Shown: piece by piece, positions 36,479-47,128 of the stretch | Numbering within the stretch: the first letter of the stretch is position 1 | Layout of the letters: every line of letters begins with the position of its first letter | NCBI RefSeq assembly: GCF_003590795.1 | Contig: NZ_QYUL01000002.1 | Span: 603,501-667,500, forward strand | Length of the DNA: 64,000 nucleotides | Direction: 5' to 3' | Source: Azospirillum cavernae | Lineage (GTDB): Bacteria > Pseudomonadota > Alphaproteobacteria > Azospirillales > Azospirillaceae | Notes under the pieces: generated by a model | Seen by the model: only the letters and a program-made list of their open reading frames with translations | Told to the model about the DNA's origin: nothing | The model's database searches: none | Translations under genes and position numbers: made by a program

Positions 36479-37432
36479 ATGAACAGCCAGCAAACGATCC
36501 GGGTGGTGACGGACACCGCTGCGGACGTGTGCGAGCAAGAGCAGGCGTTGCGGGGCTGGACCCAACATTACAGCCAACTGCAACCCGGTCGTTTCACCGG
36601 AGAGTTGCGCGAATTCGGCGTTCCCGGCATCCAACTCATCCGCGAAACCACCAACCTGCGTCTGCACCAGCACACCGCTCCGCCGCCGAACACCCTCGTT
36701 CTTGGCGTGCCAATGGTGGGTTCCGCGCCGTCCCGCTTTGAAGGCAAGCCGGTTGGCGTTGGCGACGTCATTCTGTTCCGGGGCGCGGCGGTGTGCGATT
36801 TTCTCTGCTCCGGCCCGATGTCGATTCTGGCCGTCGCCATTGATCTTCCCCGCTTGACCGCGTTGCGGGCGCCGACGCCAAACGCCGAAGCGTTGCAAAG
36901 CGGAACCTTCCTGTCGGCGCACGCCCCCGCGTTGCGCAACGAATTGAACTGGCTTCTTGCCGAACAACAGCCCGGAGCCGACATTCTGCGCCACGCCAGC
37001 GTGCGTTTGGCGATCCTTGACCGCTGCTGCCAGGTCGTCGAGCGGATCACAAGCAGGTTGGAGGGGGAACGACTGATCCCGCTCTCGCAGCGGCAAAATC
37101 TGGTCAACCGTGCGCGCGACTATGTGTCGGCCCACCCGGACGACGTGCTGTCGGTCGCGCAAATCGCGCAAGGGGTCGGTGTGACGACGCGGATGCTGGA
37201 ATACAGCTTCGCCGATGTGATGGGGATGTCGCCCACGGCGTATTTGCGAATGATCCGCTTGAACGCCGCCCGTCGCGCTTTGCGGGTCGCCGACCCGCGC
37301 CAAACGACGGTCGCCGAAATCGCCATGGATCACGGCTTTTGGCATTTGGGCCGCTTTTCGACCTATTATTCCCAGATGTACGGCGAAAAGCCATCAGACA
37401 CGCTGAAACGCCGTTCGGCGGCTGTGGCCTGA
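36479..37432 (+). CDS. qhpR: QhpR, AraC-family regulator of the amine dehydrogenase operon
   Basis: A 317-aa regulator. The N-terminal 200 residues form an AraC-binding-like domain (GVPGIQLIRETTNLRLHQHT, GDVILFRGAAVCDF). The C-terminal 100 carry HTH motifs VAQIAQGVGVTTRMLEYSF and VAEIAMDHGFWHLGRFSTYY, ending YGEKPSDTL. The ATG at 36479 has AGGGAG upstream; an in-frame extension to 36359 is unlikely. It is divergent from qhpG. In Paracoccus the qhp genes are induced by n-butylamine through an AraC-type QhpR, and the position here matches. Confidence 0.85.
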   Translation: MNSQQTIRVVTDTAADVCEQEQALRGWTQHYSQLQPGRFTGELREFGVPGIQLIRETTNLRLHQHTAPPPNTLVLGVPMVGSAPSRFEGKPVGVGDVILFRGAAVCDFLCSGPMSILAVAIDLPRLTALRAPTPNAEALQSGTFLSAHAPALRNELNWLLAEQQPGADILRHASVRLAILDRCCQVVERITSRLEGERLIPLSQRQNLVNRARDYVSAHPDDVLSVAQIAQGVGVTTRMLEYSFADVMGMSPTAYLRMIRLNAARRALRVADPRQTTVAEIAMDHGFWHLGRFSTYYSQMYGEKPSDTLKRRSAAVA

Positions 37433-37489
37433 CGCGGCGTTCCCGCCCGCATCAGGCCGAACAAACCGGCCGTGGCGTTGAAGGGCCGG
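37427..37489 (+). terminator. Candidate terminator hairpins between convergent qhpR and the ABC-F gene
   Basis: Two dyads follow or overlap the qhpR stop: GCCTGA/TCAGGC (37427-37457) and CCGGCC-N12-GGCCGG (37466-37489). Neither has a T-run, so function as a terminator is only suggested by the convergent arrangement. Confidence 0.35.
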
Positions 37490-37526
37490 AAGAGGGGTGG
37501 ACTGAACACACCCCGTTGACGGTCAA

Positions 37527-39149
37527 TCAACTGTGCAGGCCGGGCGCCTCGTGGCCGGTGCGCGCCACATACTCGGTGTAGCCGCCGCCATATTGGTGAA
37601 TGCCCTCCGGCGTCAGCTCCAACACCCGGTTGGACAGCGTCGCCAGGAAATGCCGGTCGTGCGACACGAACAGCATAGTCCCTTCGTAAGCGGCCAGCGC
37701 CGCGATCAACATTTCCTTGGTGTCGAGATCAAGGTGGTTGGTCGGCTCGTCGAGCACGAGGAAATTCGGCGGGTTGAACAGCATGATCGCCATCACCAGC
37801 CGGGCCTTTTCGCCGCCGGACAGGACGCGGCATTTCTTTTCCACGTCGTCGCCGGAAAAGCCAAAGCAACCGGCCAGCGCCCGCAACGACCCCTGCCCCG
37901 CCTGTGGGAACGACGCCTCCAAGGATTCAAACACCGTCTGCTCGCCGTCGAGCCGTTCCATCGCGTGCTGAGAGAAATAGCCCATCTTGACGCTGGCCCC
38001 GACCACGACCGTCCCAACATCCGGTTCGGTCGTTCCCGCCACCAGCTTCAGCAACGTCGATTTTCCGGCGCCATTGACGCCCATCACGCACCAACGCTCT
38101 TTGCGGCGGATGGTCAGATCAAAGCCCTGATAGATGCTCCGCTCGCCATAGCCCTTGTGCACGTTTTTCAGGACCGCGACGTCCTCGCCCGAACGCGGGG
38201 CGGGCGGGAAATCGAACGCCACCACCTGACGGCGCTTCGGCATCTCGAAACGCTCGATCTTGTCCAGCTTCTTCACCCGGCTTTGCACCTGGCTGGCGTG
38301 CGAGGCGCGCGCCTTGAAGCGTTCGATGAATTTCAGCTCCTTCGCCAGCATGGCTTGCTGCCGTTCGAACTGGGCTTCCTGCTGCTTCTCGCGCAGCGCC
38401 CGCTGCCGTTCGTAAAAGGCGTAATCGCCGGAATAGCTGGTGAGCGTCCCGCCGTCGATTTCGATGATCTTGTTGACGATCCGGTTCATGAACTCACGGT
38501 CGTGCGAGGTCATCAGCAGCGCGCCGTCGTAGCCCTTCAGAAACCCTTCAAGCCAGATCAGGCTTTCCAGATCCAGATGGTTGCTCGGCTCGTCCAGCAG
38601 CATGGCGTCGGGCCGCATCAGCAGGATGCGGGCGAGCGCCACGCGCATTTTCCAGCCGCCAGACAGGCCGCCCACATCCATGTCCATCATCTCTTGGCTG
38701 AAGCTCAGCCCGGCGAGCACCTCGCGCGCGCGACCCTCCAGCTCATAGCCGCCCAACTCCTCGAAGCGGGCCTGGACTTCGCCGTAACGCTCGATGATCG
38801 CGTCCATCTCGTCGGCGCGGTCGGGATCGGCCATGGCCGTTTCCAACTCCGCCAGCTCCGCCGCCACGGCGCTGACCGGCCCGGCCCCGTCCATCACCTC
38901 GGCGGTGGCGCTGCGGCCCGACATTTCACCGACGTCCTGATTGAAATAGCCGATCGAGACCAGCTTCTCGACCGCCACCTGGCCCGTGTCCGGCGCCTCC
39001 TCGCCCGCGATCATGCGGAACAGCGTCGTCTTGCCCGCGCCGTTGGGGCCGACGAGACCAATCTTTTCACCCCGGTTCAGCGCGGCGGACGCCTCCAGAA
39101 AAAGGATCCGGTGGCTGTTTTGCTTGGTGATGTTGTCGAAACGAATCAT
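37527..39149 (-). CDS. ABC-F family ribosome-associated ATPase (YbiT-like)
   Basis: A 540-aa protein with two ABC ATPase domains and no membrane segment. Walker A motifs are GPNGAGKTT (34-42) and GVNGAGKST (about 344). The signatures are LSGGWKMRVALA and LSGGEKARLVMA, and the Walker B motifs LLDEPSNHLD and LVLDEPTNHLD. The long charged helical linker between the domains (about 245-300, rich in Q, E, K, R) is the P-site tRNA interaction motif of ABC-F proteins. Members modulate translation or protect ribosomes. The length and linker fit the YbiT/EttA-like housekeeping group better than antibiotic-resistance types. Confidence 0.9.
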   Translation of the reverse strand: MIRFDNITKQNSHRILFLEASAALNRGEKIGLVGPNGAGKTTLFRMIAGEEAPDTGQVAVEKLVSIGYFNQDVGEMSGRSATAEVMDGAGPVSAVAAELAELETAMADPDRADEMDAIIERYGEVQARFEELGGYELEGRAREVLAGLSFSQEMMDMDVGGLSGGWKMRVALARILLMRPDAMLLDEPSNHLDLESLIWLEGFLKGYDGALLMTSHDREFMNRIVNKIIEIDGGTLTSYSGDYAFYERQRALREKQQEAQFERQQAMLAKELKFIERFKARASHASQVQSRVKKLDKIERFEMPKRRQVVAFDFPPAPRSGEDVAVLKNVHKGYGERSIYQGFDLTIRRKERWCVMGVNGAGKSTLLKLVAGTTEPDVGTVVVGASVKMGYFSQHAMERLDGEQTVFESLEASFPQAGQGSLRALAGCFGFSGDDVEKKCRVLSGGEKARLVMAIMLFNPPNFLVLDEPTNHLDLDTKEMLIAALAAYEGTMLFVSHDRHFLATLSNRVLELTPEGIHQYGGGYTEYVARTGHEAPGLHS

Positions 39150-39243
39150 GTCCGGCTGAGTTCCCGTGGCAAGGTTGGCCCCTTATGCCACAGGACCGCG
39201 TTGGATTTGCCCGGAAAAATGGAGGGGATAGCGCAGGTTCTCT

Positions 39244-41433
39244 TCACCCTCGGCGCACATTCGCCAGGAAATCGCCGACACGGCCCGTAAGATGGCCAAC
39301 TTCGTTGGTCACGCTTCCGGCGACGGCCAGCACCGATTGAGCGGATTCCCCCGCCTGCCCGGCGGTGGCGCGCAAGTGGCGGATGTTGGCGGTGGCCTCC
39401 TCCGTTCGGTCGGCGGCTTCGCGGACGCTGCGCGCGATTTCGGCGGTGGCGGCCCCCTGTTCCTCGACCGACGCGGCGATGGTCGCGGCGATGTCGTTCA
39501 GGCGGGCGATGGTGGCGCTGATGACGCGGATCGACCCGACCGCTTCGGCGGTCGCCCCCTGCATCGCGTTGATCTGCGCGGCGATCTGCCCGGTCGCCTG
39601 CGCGGTCTGCGTCGCCAATTGCTTGACCTCATGGGCGACGACGGCGAAGCCCTTGCCCGCGTCCCCTGCGCGGGCCGCTTCAATGGTGGCGTTCAACGCC
39701 AAGAGGTTGGTTTGCCCGGCGATGCCGCTGATGAGGTCCAGCACCGCGCCGATCCGCGCCGCCGCCTCGTCCAGACCGCGCATGGTCGCGTCAGTGCGTT
39801 CGGCGTGCTGGGCGGCCTCCCCGGCGATGGTCGCGGATTGCGTCACCTGACGGGAGATCTCCTCAATCGACTGCGACAGCTCTTGAGCGGCGGCGGCGGC
39901 GCTGTCGACGTTGGCCGACGCGCGTTCCGCCGCCTGGGCCGCGTCGCTCGCCTGCCGAACCGTGCCGTCGGCCATCGTCACCATGCCCTCAGCGGTCTGG
40001 TGCATGCGGTCGGACGCGGTGGACACGCGGTCCACCACCGTCTTCACCCCCGCCTCGAAGCCATCCGCCAAACCCAACATCGCGGCGCGACGGTCGCGCG
40101 CCGCCTGTTCGCGCTGAACGTCGGCCTCGGCGCGGGCCGATTCCACCGCGCGCGCGGTGTTGCGGAACACGCGCAGCACCGCGCCCATCTGAGTGATCTC
40201 GTCGCTGCCGCTGGTGACGACGTCGCGCGCCAGATCACCGTCGGCGATGCGCTGCATGGCGTCCTTCAGCAGCAGAAGACGACCCACCACGCGCCGCCCG
40301 ACATAAAGCCAGACCACCAGAATGGAAATCAGCAGGCTGGCGGCGCAAACGGCGACCTGCGTCCGCCCCCCGGCGTCAAGCAGCGCTTCGGTCGCCCGGT
40401 TGGCCTGGTCGATGCCGCCGCGCTGGTCGGCCACCAGGGCGGCGATGTCGGCGGCCACGCCGTCGGCCAGCTTGCGGTTGTCGGCCATCAGAGCGTTGGC
40501 GCGCTCGACGATGGCGACCTCGCGCCGCCGCACGCCGATCAACCCGTCGTCCCCCGCCCCGACCGTCGTCAAGGCGGCGAGTTCGCTGGCGATTACCGCG
40601 CGGAGCTTTTCCGGCAAGCTCTTGCCCGCCGCCCCGGCGGCCAGCAGCGAGGCGCCAAGCCGGGTGCGCAGACGGATCAGCGACGCGTCGTCGGTCGCCG
40701 CCGCGCTTTCCAACAGCAGGCTGGTGGCGTTGGCGGTTTCCTCAATGGCGGTGCGCAGCGGCCCCATGACGGCGCGGGTTTCAGCGAGCAGCGCCGCCGC
40801 CGCGCGCATCTCCTCCGGCGAAGACGCGCTGTCGGCCAGCTTGCCATGCGCGTCCTCCTCGTCCCCCTCCAAAGAGGTTTTCCAGAAGGAGGTGGCGCGC
40901 TGAAGCTGGGTTCCCGCCTCCAAAATGCCGGGCAGCAGCGCGGCGCGGCGTTCGGCCTGGGCGATGCGGTCGGTGGACACCGCGTCCAACGCGGCCAGAT
41001 TGTCGAGCAGCGCGGTGGACGCGGTCAGGATGGTGGCGAGCCGTTCATGCGCCGATCCGGTGGCGCGCAGCCGCTCCAACTGGTCGGTGAAGGCGGCGCG
41101 GCTGTCACGGATGCGGGCGGACACCGCGTCCAACGCCGCCCGGTCGGCGGCGGCGGACAGGGCGGGGGCCAGCGCGACCAGCGTTTCAGCCCGTTGCGCC
41201 ACGCCCATGCTCTCAACCATCGCGGGCAGCGCGTGATTGAGGATGACGGCGTTGTTGGCGCGCACGTCGGCGTAGCCCAGCAACGCGACCGCCGCCGCGA
41301 TCAGGGTTCCCGACAGGACGACCCCGATGGCCGCCATCAGCCGACCACGCAGACCGACGCCGCGCGTCAGGCGGCGCAGGGTGAAGGACGGGCGCGGGTC
41401 GGCCTCGTCGCCGCTCTGAAATGCGGATGACAT
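39244..41433 (-). CDS. Methyl-accepting chemotaxis protein
   Basis: A 729-aa chemoreceptor. TM1 is near residues 33-55, followed by a roughly 300-residue helical periplasmic sensor domain (no Cache signature seen), TM2 near 355-378, a HAMP domain ([17 protein letters not shown]) and a long coiled coil with the conserved signalling tip [21 protein letters not shown]. No CheR-docking pentapeptide is at the C-terminus. The gene starts 40 bp after the stop of the Opp-type ABC ATPase on the same strand, so it may be transcribed with that transporter and guide movement towards its substrate. Confidence 0.92.
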   Translation of the reverse strand: MSSAFQSGDEADPRPSFTLRRLTRGVGLRGRLMAAIGVVLSGTLIAAAVALLGYADVRANNAVILNHALPAMVESMGVAQRAETLVALAPALSAAADRAALDAVSARIRDSRAAFTDQLERLRATGSAHERLATILTASTALLDNLAALDAVSTDRIAQAERRAALLPGILEAGTQLQRATSFWKTSLEGDEEDAHGKLADSASSPEEMRAAAALLAETRAVMGPLRTAIEETANATSLLLESAAATDDASLIRLRTRLGASLLAAGAAGKSLPEKLRAVIASELAALTTVGAGDDGLIGVRRREVAIVERANALMADNRKLADGVAADIAALVADQRGGIDQANRATEALLDAGGRTQVAVCAASLLISILVVWLYVGRRVVGRLLLLKDAMQRIADGDLARDVVTSGSDEITQMGAVLRVFRNTARAVESARAEADVQREQAARDRRAAMLGLADGFEAGVKTVVDRVSTASDRMHQTAEGMVTMADGTVRQASDAAQAAERASANVDSAAAAAQELSQSIEEISRQVTQSATIAGEAAQHAERTDATMRGLDEAAARIGAVLDLISGIAGQTNLLALNATIEAARAGDAGKGFAVVAHEVKQLATQTAQATGQIAAQINAMQGATAEAVGSIRVISATIARLNDIAATIAASVEEQGAATAEIARSVREAADRTEEATANIRHLRATAGQAGESAQSVLAVAGSVTNEVGHLTGRVGDFLANVRRG

Positions 41434-41473
41434 CCGTGTTGCCTCCGATGGTGTGGAACGCGAACTGGCGCGC

Positions 41474-43372
41474 TCAACGCGCGGTCAGGCTCATCAAATC
41501 GGCGTCGCTGCGGTGACAGGCGATTTCGCTGCCCTGCGGCGTCACCCGCAACGGCGGCCGCTCGCGGTCGCAGGTTCCCGCGATCCCCAGCGGGCAGCGC
41601 GGGTAAAAGGCGCAACCGCTGCGGCTGAACAGCTTCCCGCCCTTGGTCTTGTCGGCGGGGTCGATGAAGTTGCTGGCGTGGGCGCCCGCCCCTTCCAGCC
41701 AACCCATCCGCATTTCCGGGACCGAGGCGGTCAGCAAATCGGCGTAGGGGTGGCTTGGCGGTTCGGCCATCGCCTCGCGGCTGCCCGCCTGCACCTTGCG
41801 GCCCGCGTACAGCACCATGATGTCGTCGCAGATCGCCCGCACCGTCTTCAAATCATGGCTGATGAACATGTAGGACACGCCCAAGTCGCGCCGCAGTTCC
41901 ACCAGCAGATCGAGCACGGCCGCCGCGACCACGGTGTCGAGCGCCGACGTCACCTCGTCGCACAGGATCAGGTCCGGCTCGGCGGCGAGCGCGCGGGCCA
42001 GATTGATGCGCTGCTTCTGCCCGCCCGACAGTTCGCCCGGTTTGCGGTCCGCCAACCCGCGCGGCAGCTTGACCAGATCAAGCAGTTCAAACACCCGCCG
42101 GTCGAGCACGGCGCCGGTCAGCCCGTGATAGAAGGTCAGCGGGCGGCTCAACGCCTTGGACACGCTGTGCGCCGGATTCAGCGCCGTGTCGGCCATCTGG
42201 AAAACGATCTGGATGCGGCGCAGGTCTTCGCGGCTGCGTCCGGCGATGGTCGGCGGCAGCGGACGCCCGTCCAGCGTCACCGCGCCGCGCGCGGCGGGCA
42301 TCAGCCCGGCGACGACGCGGGCCAACGTGCTCTTGCCGCAGCCGGATTCGCCGATGACGCCCAGGGTGGAGCCGCGCTGGATGCGGAAGCCGACGGCGTC
42401 GAGGATCGGAAAATGCGGCATCCCGTCGGCGTTCAACCCGCCATAACCCGCCGACAGGTTCGTGACCTCCAGCAGCGGCGCCGGGGTTTCGCGCAGCGGC
42501 GCGGCGGCGCGCGGTTGCGGTTCGGCGGCGGCGATCAGGCTGCGGGTGTAGTCGTCACGCGGCGCCTCGATGATCTGGCCGGTCGCCCCAACCTCACGAA
42601 TGGCGCCGTCGCGCAGCACGACGATGCGGTCGGCGACCTGCGCCACCACCGCCAGATCATGCGAGACGTACAACCCCGTGGTGTCGCGGTCGCGCACCAC
42701 CGCCTTGAAGGCCTTCAGCACCTCGATCTGGGTGGTGACGTCCAGCGCGGTGGTCGGTTCGTCAAAGATCACCAATTCGGGATCGGTGATGAGCGCCATG
42801 GCGGCCAGCAGCCGTTGCAACTGCCCGCCCGACACCTGATGCGGGTAGCGGTCGCCGACCCCGTCGGGATCGGGCAACGCCAGCGCCGTGAACAGGGCGC
42901 GGGCCTTGACCTCCGCCTCCGCCTTGGTGGCGGTCTTATGGATCAGCGCGCTTTCGATCACCTGCGCCATGATGGTGCGCGACGGGTTGAACGCGGCGGC
43001 GGCGCTCTGCGCGATGTAGGCGACGCGGCGACCGCGCAGATCGGCCAGACCGGACTCGCTGAGCGCCGTCACCTCGCAATCGCCCAGCCGCACCCGACCT
43101 CCGGCGATGCGGCAGCCGCTGCGGGCGTAGCCCATCACCGACAGGGCGATGGTGGTCTTGCCCGACCCGGACTCGCCGATCAGGGCGACGACCTCGCCGC
43201 GCTTCACCGAGAAGCTGACGTCCTTGACGATCGGGAACTCGCGCCCATCCTCGCCACGGGCGACGACCTTCAGGTTGGCGACCTCGACCAGCGGGGCGGC
43301 GTCGGCGAACCGGGTGGGGGCAAGCGGCGCTTTGGAGAGCGGCGCGTTGAGCGTGGGGGACGGCGTCGTCAT
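41474..43372 (-). CDS. Oligopeptide-type ABC transporter, fused double ATPase (GsiA-like)
   Basis: A 632-aa fusion of two peptide/nickel-family ATPases (DppD-DppF in one chain). Walker A motifs are GESGSGKTT and GESGCGKST, signatures [12 protein letters not shown] and [12 protein letters not shown], and Walker B motifs [12 protein letters not shown] and [12 protein letters not shown]. Each half ends with the oligopeptide-transporter C-terminal region; the second includes the four-cysteine patch ([16 protein letters not shown]...IACH) that may bind an Fe-S cluster. It powers the two permeases just upstream, 2 bp away. The substrate is unknown; the neighbouring enzymes suggest a peptide- or opine-like N-substituted compound. 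Confidence 0.92.
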   Translation of the reverse strand: MTTPSPTLNAPLSKAPLAPTRFADAAPLVEVANLKVVARGEDGREFPIVKDVSFSVKRGEVVALIGESGSGKTTIALSVMGYARSGCRIAGGRVRLGDCEVTALSESGLADLRGRRVAYIAQSAAAAFNPSRTIMAQVIESALIHKTATKAEAEVKARALFTALALPDPDGVGDRYPHQVSGGQLQRLLAAMALITDPELVIFDEPTTALDVTTQIEVLKAFKAVVRDRDTTGLYVSHDLAVVAQVADRIVVLRDGAIREVGATGQIIEAPRDDYTRSLIAAAEPQPRAAAPLRETPAPLLEVTNLSAGYGGLNADGMPHFPILDAVGFRIQRGSTLGVIGESGCGKSTLARVVAGLMPAARGAVTLDGRPLPPTIAGRSREDLRRIQIVFQMADTALNPAHSVSKALSRPLTFYHGLTGAVLDRRVFELLDLVKLPRGLADRKPGELSGGQKQRINLARALAAEPDLILCDEVTSALDTVVAAAVLDLLVELRRDLGVSYMFISHDLKTVRAICDDIMVLYAGRKVQAGSREAMAEPPSHPYADLLTASVPEMRMGWLEGAGAHASNFIDPADKTKGGKLFSRSGCAFYPRCPLGIAGTCDRERPPLRVTPQGSEIACHRSDADLMSLTAR

Positions 43373-43374
43373 GT

Positions 43375-44295
43375 CTAGGCGGCTCCCTTGCGGCGAAGGC
43401 TGCGGCCAAACAGGCTGTCGATCAGCATGTTGACGCCAATGGTCAGGCTGGCGATGGCCAGGGCGGGCATAATCACCGCCGGGGCGCCGTAGGGCAGCCC
43501 GCCGATGTTCTCGCGCACCAGCGATCCCCAATCGGCGTCGGGCGGCTGCACCCCCAGCCCAAGAAAGCTGAGGCTGCTGAGCAGCAGCACGACATAGACG
43601 AAACGCAGCCCGAAATCGGCCAGCACCGGCCCGACGATGTTGGGCAGCACCTCACGCGTCATGATGTGAAATTTGCCCTCGCCACGGGCGCGGGCGACCA
43701 GAACGAAATCCAACGCGGCGACGTTGACCGCCACGGCGCGGACGAGGCGGTAACAGCCGGGCAGATAAATCACCGCCAGCGTCAAAATCAGCGCCGGGAT
43801 GGAGGAACCGAAGGCGGCGACCAGAATCAGCCCGAACATCTTGCTGGGGATCGACACCAGCGCGTCGAGCGTTCGGCTGAGCAGGGCGTCGAACCAGCCG
43901 CCAGTGACGGCGGCGGCCAACCCGCCGAGCGCCCCGCCGAGCGCGGCAAGGCTGGTGGCGATCAAGGCGATGCCCACCGTCTGGCGGGTTCCAGCCAGAA
44001 CGCGGCTGAGAATGTCGCGCCCCAGATAGTCGGTGCCGAAGGGGTAGAGACGGCTCATCGGCTCGAACACGTCGGCGTCCAGGATCTCGCCGACGTCGTA
44101 GGGGGCGAATTGGTTGCCGAACAGGGCCATGACCAGCCAGAACAGGACAATCATAGCGCCCAGCATGCCGACCACGCCGATTTTAGGAAACGACAGGTGG
44201 CGGCGGGAAGACGGCGCGCTCAGGCTGTCGGTTGACGGCCCGCCCGCCGGGGGCGCTTCGGCGAGCGCCGGGGGAGGGGTTTCATGATGGGTCAT
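43375..44295 (-). CDS. Oligopeptide-type ABC transporter permease (DppC-like)
   Basis: A 306-aa inner-membrane permease. The cytoplasmic proline-rich N-terminus is followed by TM1 (GVVGMLGAMIVLFWLVMALFG) and the DppC-specific segment FGTDYLGRDILSRVLAGTRQT. The ATPase-contact EAA loop is VLVARARGEGKFHIMTREVLPN. PDADWGSLVREN near the end is also diagnostic. The ATG at 44295 overlaps the DppB-like stop by 4 bp. Confidence 0.92.
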   Translation of the reverse strand: MTHHETPPPALAEAPPAGGPSTDSLSAPSSRRHLSFPKIGVVGMLGAMIVLFWLVMALFGNQFAPYDVGEILDADVFEPMSRLYPFGTDYLGRDILSRVLAGTRQTVGIALIATSLAALGGALGGLAAAVTGGWFDALLSRTLDALVSIPSKMFGLILVAAFGSSIPALILTLAVIYLPGCYRLVRAVAVNVAALDFVLVARARGEGKFHIMTREVLPNIVGPVLADFGLRFVYVVLLLSSLSFLGLGVQPPDADWGSLVRENIGGLPYGAPAVIMPALAIASLTIGVNMLIDSLFGRSLRRKGAA

Positions 44296-45248
44296 CGATG
44301 GCGCAGCCGGGGGTTGGAGAGGATCGCGGCGATGTCGGCCAGCATGACCAGCAGCAGATAACCGGCGCAAAAAATCAGCGCGCAGGCCTGGACCACCGGC
44401 AGATCGCGCGTCGCCACGCCATCGACCATCAGCTTCGCGATTCCCGGATAATTGAAGATCGTCTCGACGATGATGACGCCGCCCAGCAGAAAGGACAGGC
44501 TGAGCGCCACCGCGTTGGCGATGGGGCCGATGGCGTTGGGCAGGGCGTGGGTCAGCACTATGCGGATCGGCCCCGCCCCCTTCAGCCGCGCCATTTCGAC
44601 ATAGGGCGCGGCCAGCGTGTCGATCACCGCCGCGCGGGTCATCCGCGCCATCTGGGCGACGATGACGAAGGTCAGCGTGACGATGGGCATGGCGAAGCTG
44701 CGCATCAGGTCAAGCAGCCCGTGGCCTTGCGGCGCTTGGGCCAAGGCGGGCAACCAGCGCAGCTTGACCGCGAAAACCAGCACCGCCAGCGAGGCGACGA
44801 GGAACTCCGGCACCGACACGACGAAGATCGTCGCCGTCCCGACCACCCGATCATAAATCGAACCGCGCAGCATCGCCGAGCTGACGCCCAGCAGCAGGGC
44901 CAACGGCACCGACACCGCCGCCGTGACCGCCGCCAGCAGCAGCGAGTTGGACAGCCGCCCACCGATCAGCGTCGCGACCGGCACGCCGTTGACCAGCGAC
45001 AGGCCGGGATCGCCGACCAGCAGCCCGCCCAACCAGGACAGAAAACGTTCCACCGGCGGACGGTCCAGCCCCAACCCATGGCGCAGGGCCGCGACCGCCT
45101 CCGGCGTGGCGCTCTGGCCCAGGATTTCCTGGGCCACATCGCCCGGCAGCATGGTGGTGGTGACGAACACGGCGGCGGCGACGAACAACAGCGTCCCCGC
45201 CGCCGTCGCCAGCCGCGTCAAAAGCAGCCTCGACATCCCGGCGTTCAT
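44292..45248 (-). CDS. Oligopeptide-type ABC transporter permease (DppB-like)
   Basis: A 318-aa permease with an N-terminal helix, the DppB-like region GDVAQEILGQSATPEAVAALR then HGLGLDRPPVERFLSWL, and the EAA loop EMARLKGAGPIRIVLTHALPNA. FNYPGIAKLMVDGVATRDLPVVQA is the C-terminal signature of the family. Three ATGs cluster at 45260, 45251 and 45248; the last is chosen because GGAG lies 6 bp before it. It follows the binding-protein gene by 73 bp. Confidence 0.88.
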   Translation of the reverse strand: MNAGMSRLLLTRLATAAGTLLFVAAAVFVTTTMLPGDVAQEILGQSATPEAVAALRHGLGLDRPPVERFLSWLGGLLVGDPGLSLVNGVPVATLIGGRLSNSLLLAAVTAAVSVPLALLLGVSSAMLRGSIYDRVVGTATIFVVSVPEFLVASLAVLVFAVKLRWLPALAQAPQGHGLLDLMRSFAMPIVTLTFVIVAQMARMTRAAVIDTLAAPYVEMARLKGAGPIRIVLTHALPNAIGPIANAVALSLSFLLGGVIIVETIFNYPGIAKLMVDGVATRDLPVVQACALIFCAGYLLLVMLADIAAILSNPRLRHR

Positions 45249-45321
45249 CATGATCTCCATCCTGGGGCGCCGTCGCTGGCGCGACGATAGCGGCGGCGCC
45301 CGGTTGCCGAGAAGGACGACG

Positions 45322-46950
45322 TCAGGCGTCGAGCCAAACATGCTCGGCGAAGCCGTACCCCATCATGCCACCGTTCGGCATCGGGCGCAGACCTTTCAGC
45401 CGCGAGACGTGGGCGTCGAGGTTGTTGATGAAGACGGGAATGCCAATGCCCGACGACTCATGAATCATCGTCTGCATGTCATGGTACATCGCCTTGCGCT
45501 TGGACTCCTCGGCCTCGGCGCGGGCGGCGGCGAGAAGCTGGTCGAATTTTTCGTTCTTCCAGGCGGACTCGTTCCATGGCGCGTCGGATTTGAAGAACAG
45601 GCTGAACAGGATGTCAGCGGTCGGGCGCGGGTTGATGTTGCCGAAGCCGACCGGCGCCTTCATCCAATAGTTCGACCAATAGCCGTCGCCGGGGACCTGC
45701 TTGATGTCGATCTTCAGGCCGATCTTCTGGGCGGCCTGCTGCATGACGACGGCCATCTCCACCGAATTGGCGGCGGCGACGGAGGCGACGATCTGCAACG
45801 GCGAATCCAGCGCGCCCGCCTTCTTCAGGTGGAACTTCGCCTTTTCCGGGTCATACGGGCGCTGCGGGACGTCGGCGGAGTAGTAGCGGTTGCTCGGCGC
45901 CAGCGGATGATCGTTCGCCACCTCGGCGAAGCCCCGGAAGATCGACTTCTTCATCTGCTCGCGGTCGAACAGATACTTCATGCCCAACACGAAATCCGGG
46001 TTGTTGCCGGGCGCGCCGTCCATCCGCATGACCAGATCGGTGTAATTGCCCGACTTGGTTTCCAGAACGTTGAAGCCCTTGGCGTCCATCACCTGACGGG
46101 TCGAACGCGGGTCGATGGAGCCGATGAAATCGACGTCGCCCGACAGCAGCGCGTTGACGCGCGCGCCGTTGTCGGAAATGCCAAAGAACTCGACCTCGTC
46201 CAGCCAGGGGCCGACGCCCTTCCAATAATTCTCGTTGCGCACGGAGATGGAGCGCACGCCCGGCTGGAACTCCTTGCATTTGAAGGGGCCGGTGCCGATG
46301 GCGGTGCTGAAGTCGGTGGTTCCGTCCTTGACGATGAAGAAATGATGGGTGCCGAGGATCACCGGCAGATCGGCGTTGGGGCCGCTCAGACGGATCGTCA
46401 CCTCCAGCGGGCCGGTCGCCTTGATCTCCTCCATCTGGGCGGCCAGCGCCTTCGCCTTCGACCCCACCGCTGGATCCTTGTGGCGGTTCAGCGAATAGAC
46501 CACGTCGTCGGCGGTCAGCGTCTTGCCGTCGTGGAATTGCACGCCCTTGCGCAGCGTGATGGTCCAGACGGTGGCCTTGTCGTGGCTGATGGATTCGGCC
46601 AACGCCAGTTGCGGCGCCATGCGCTCGTCCAGCGTGGTCAGGCCGTTGTAGAACATGCTGCACCGGACATAGTCGGTGGACAGCGATTGTTTGGCCGGAT
46701 CCAGCGTGTCGGCGTTGGAGCTGGAATACCCAGCGGCGCGGATGCGCCCGCCCTTTTTGGGCGTTTCAGCGGCGAAGGCGCCGCCCAGACCAGCGAACAG
46801 GCCAGAGCCGAACGCTCCAGCGGCGCCCGCCAAGCCCAACAGGCCCAGCACGTCACGGCGGTTGGCCCCACGTCCCAGGGCGTTCAGCACGCGATGACGG
46901 TCTTCGGCGGACAGACGCTCAAAGGACGAGGTGTTTTTCGTTTCGCTCAC
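45322..46950 (-). CDS. Oligopeptide-type ABC transporter substrate-binding protein (family 5)
   Basis: A 542-aa SBP_bac_5 protein. The N-terminus carries twin arginines (R31-R32 in NRRDVLGLLGLAG) before a hydrophobic stretch ending AFAAE, so Tat export is plausible. The body shows DTLDPAKQSLSTDYVRCSMFYNGL, WTITLRKGVQFHDGKTLTADDVVYSLNR and NENYWKGVGPWLDEVEF. The GTG at 46950 is the start, since no suitable ATG exists and GGAG sits 7 nt upstream. It delivers the ligand to the DppB/DppC/GsiA-like proteins that follow. The ligand class is not readable. Confidence 0.9.
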   Translation of the reverse strand: MSETKNTSSFERLSAEDRHRVLNALGRGANRRDVLGLLGLAGAAGAFGSGLFAGLGGAFAAETPKKGGRIRAAGYSSSNADTLDPAKQSLSTDYVRCSMFYNGLTTLDERMAPQLALAESISHDKATVWTITLRKGVQFHDGKTLTADDVVYSLNRHKDPAVGSKAKALAAQMEEIKATGPLEVTIRLSGPNADLPVILGTHHFFIVKDGTTDFSTAIGTGPFKCKEFQPGVRSISVRNENYWKGVGPWLDEVEFFGISDNGARVNALLSGDVDFIGSIDPRSTRQVMDAKGFNVLETKSGNYTDLVMRMDGAPGNNPDFVLGMKYLFDREQMKKSIFRGFAEVANDHPLAPSNRYYSADVPQRPYDPEKAKFHLKKAGALDSPLQIVASVAAANSVEMAVVMQQAAQKIGLKIDIKQVPGDGYWSNYWMKAPVGFGNINPRPTADILFSLFFKSDAPWNESAWKNEKFDQLLAAARAEAEESKRKAMYHDMQTMIHESSGIGIPVFINNLDAHVSRLKGLRPMPNGGMMGYGFAEHVWLDA

Positions 46951-47128
46951 GTGAAGTCTCCGTCTGAGTGGGTCAAGGCGCGGCGCTGTCGCGTCCGCCA
47001 TTTTCCAGTCCATGTGGAGACAGGATGGACGGGGTCGCCGCCGGTCCTGTCGCCTCCCACGCGGTCGTTTGCCGACCGTCATCGGTGTTGCGGGGTCGCC
47101 CTTTGCGCGGGCGTTCCCGGTGTCGTCG

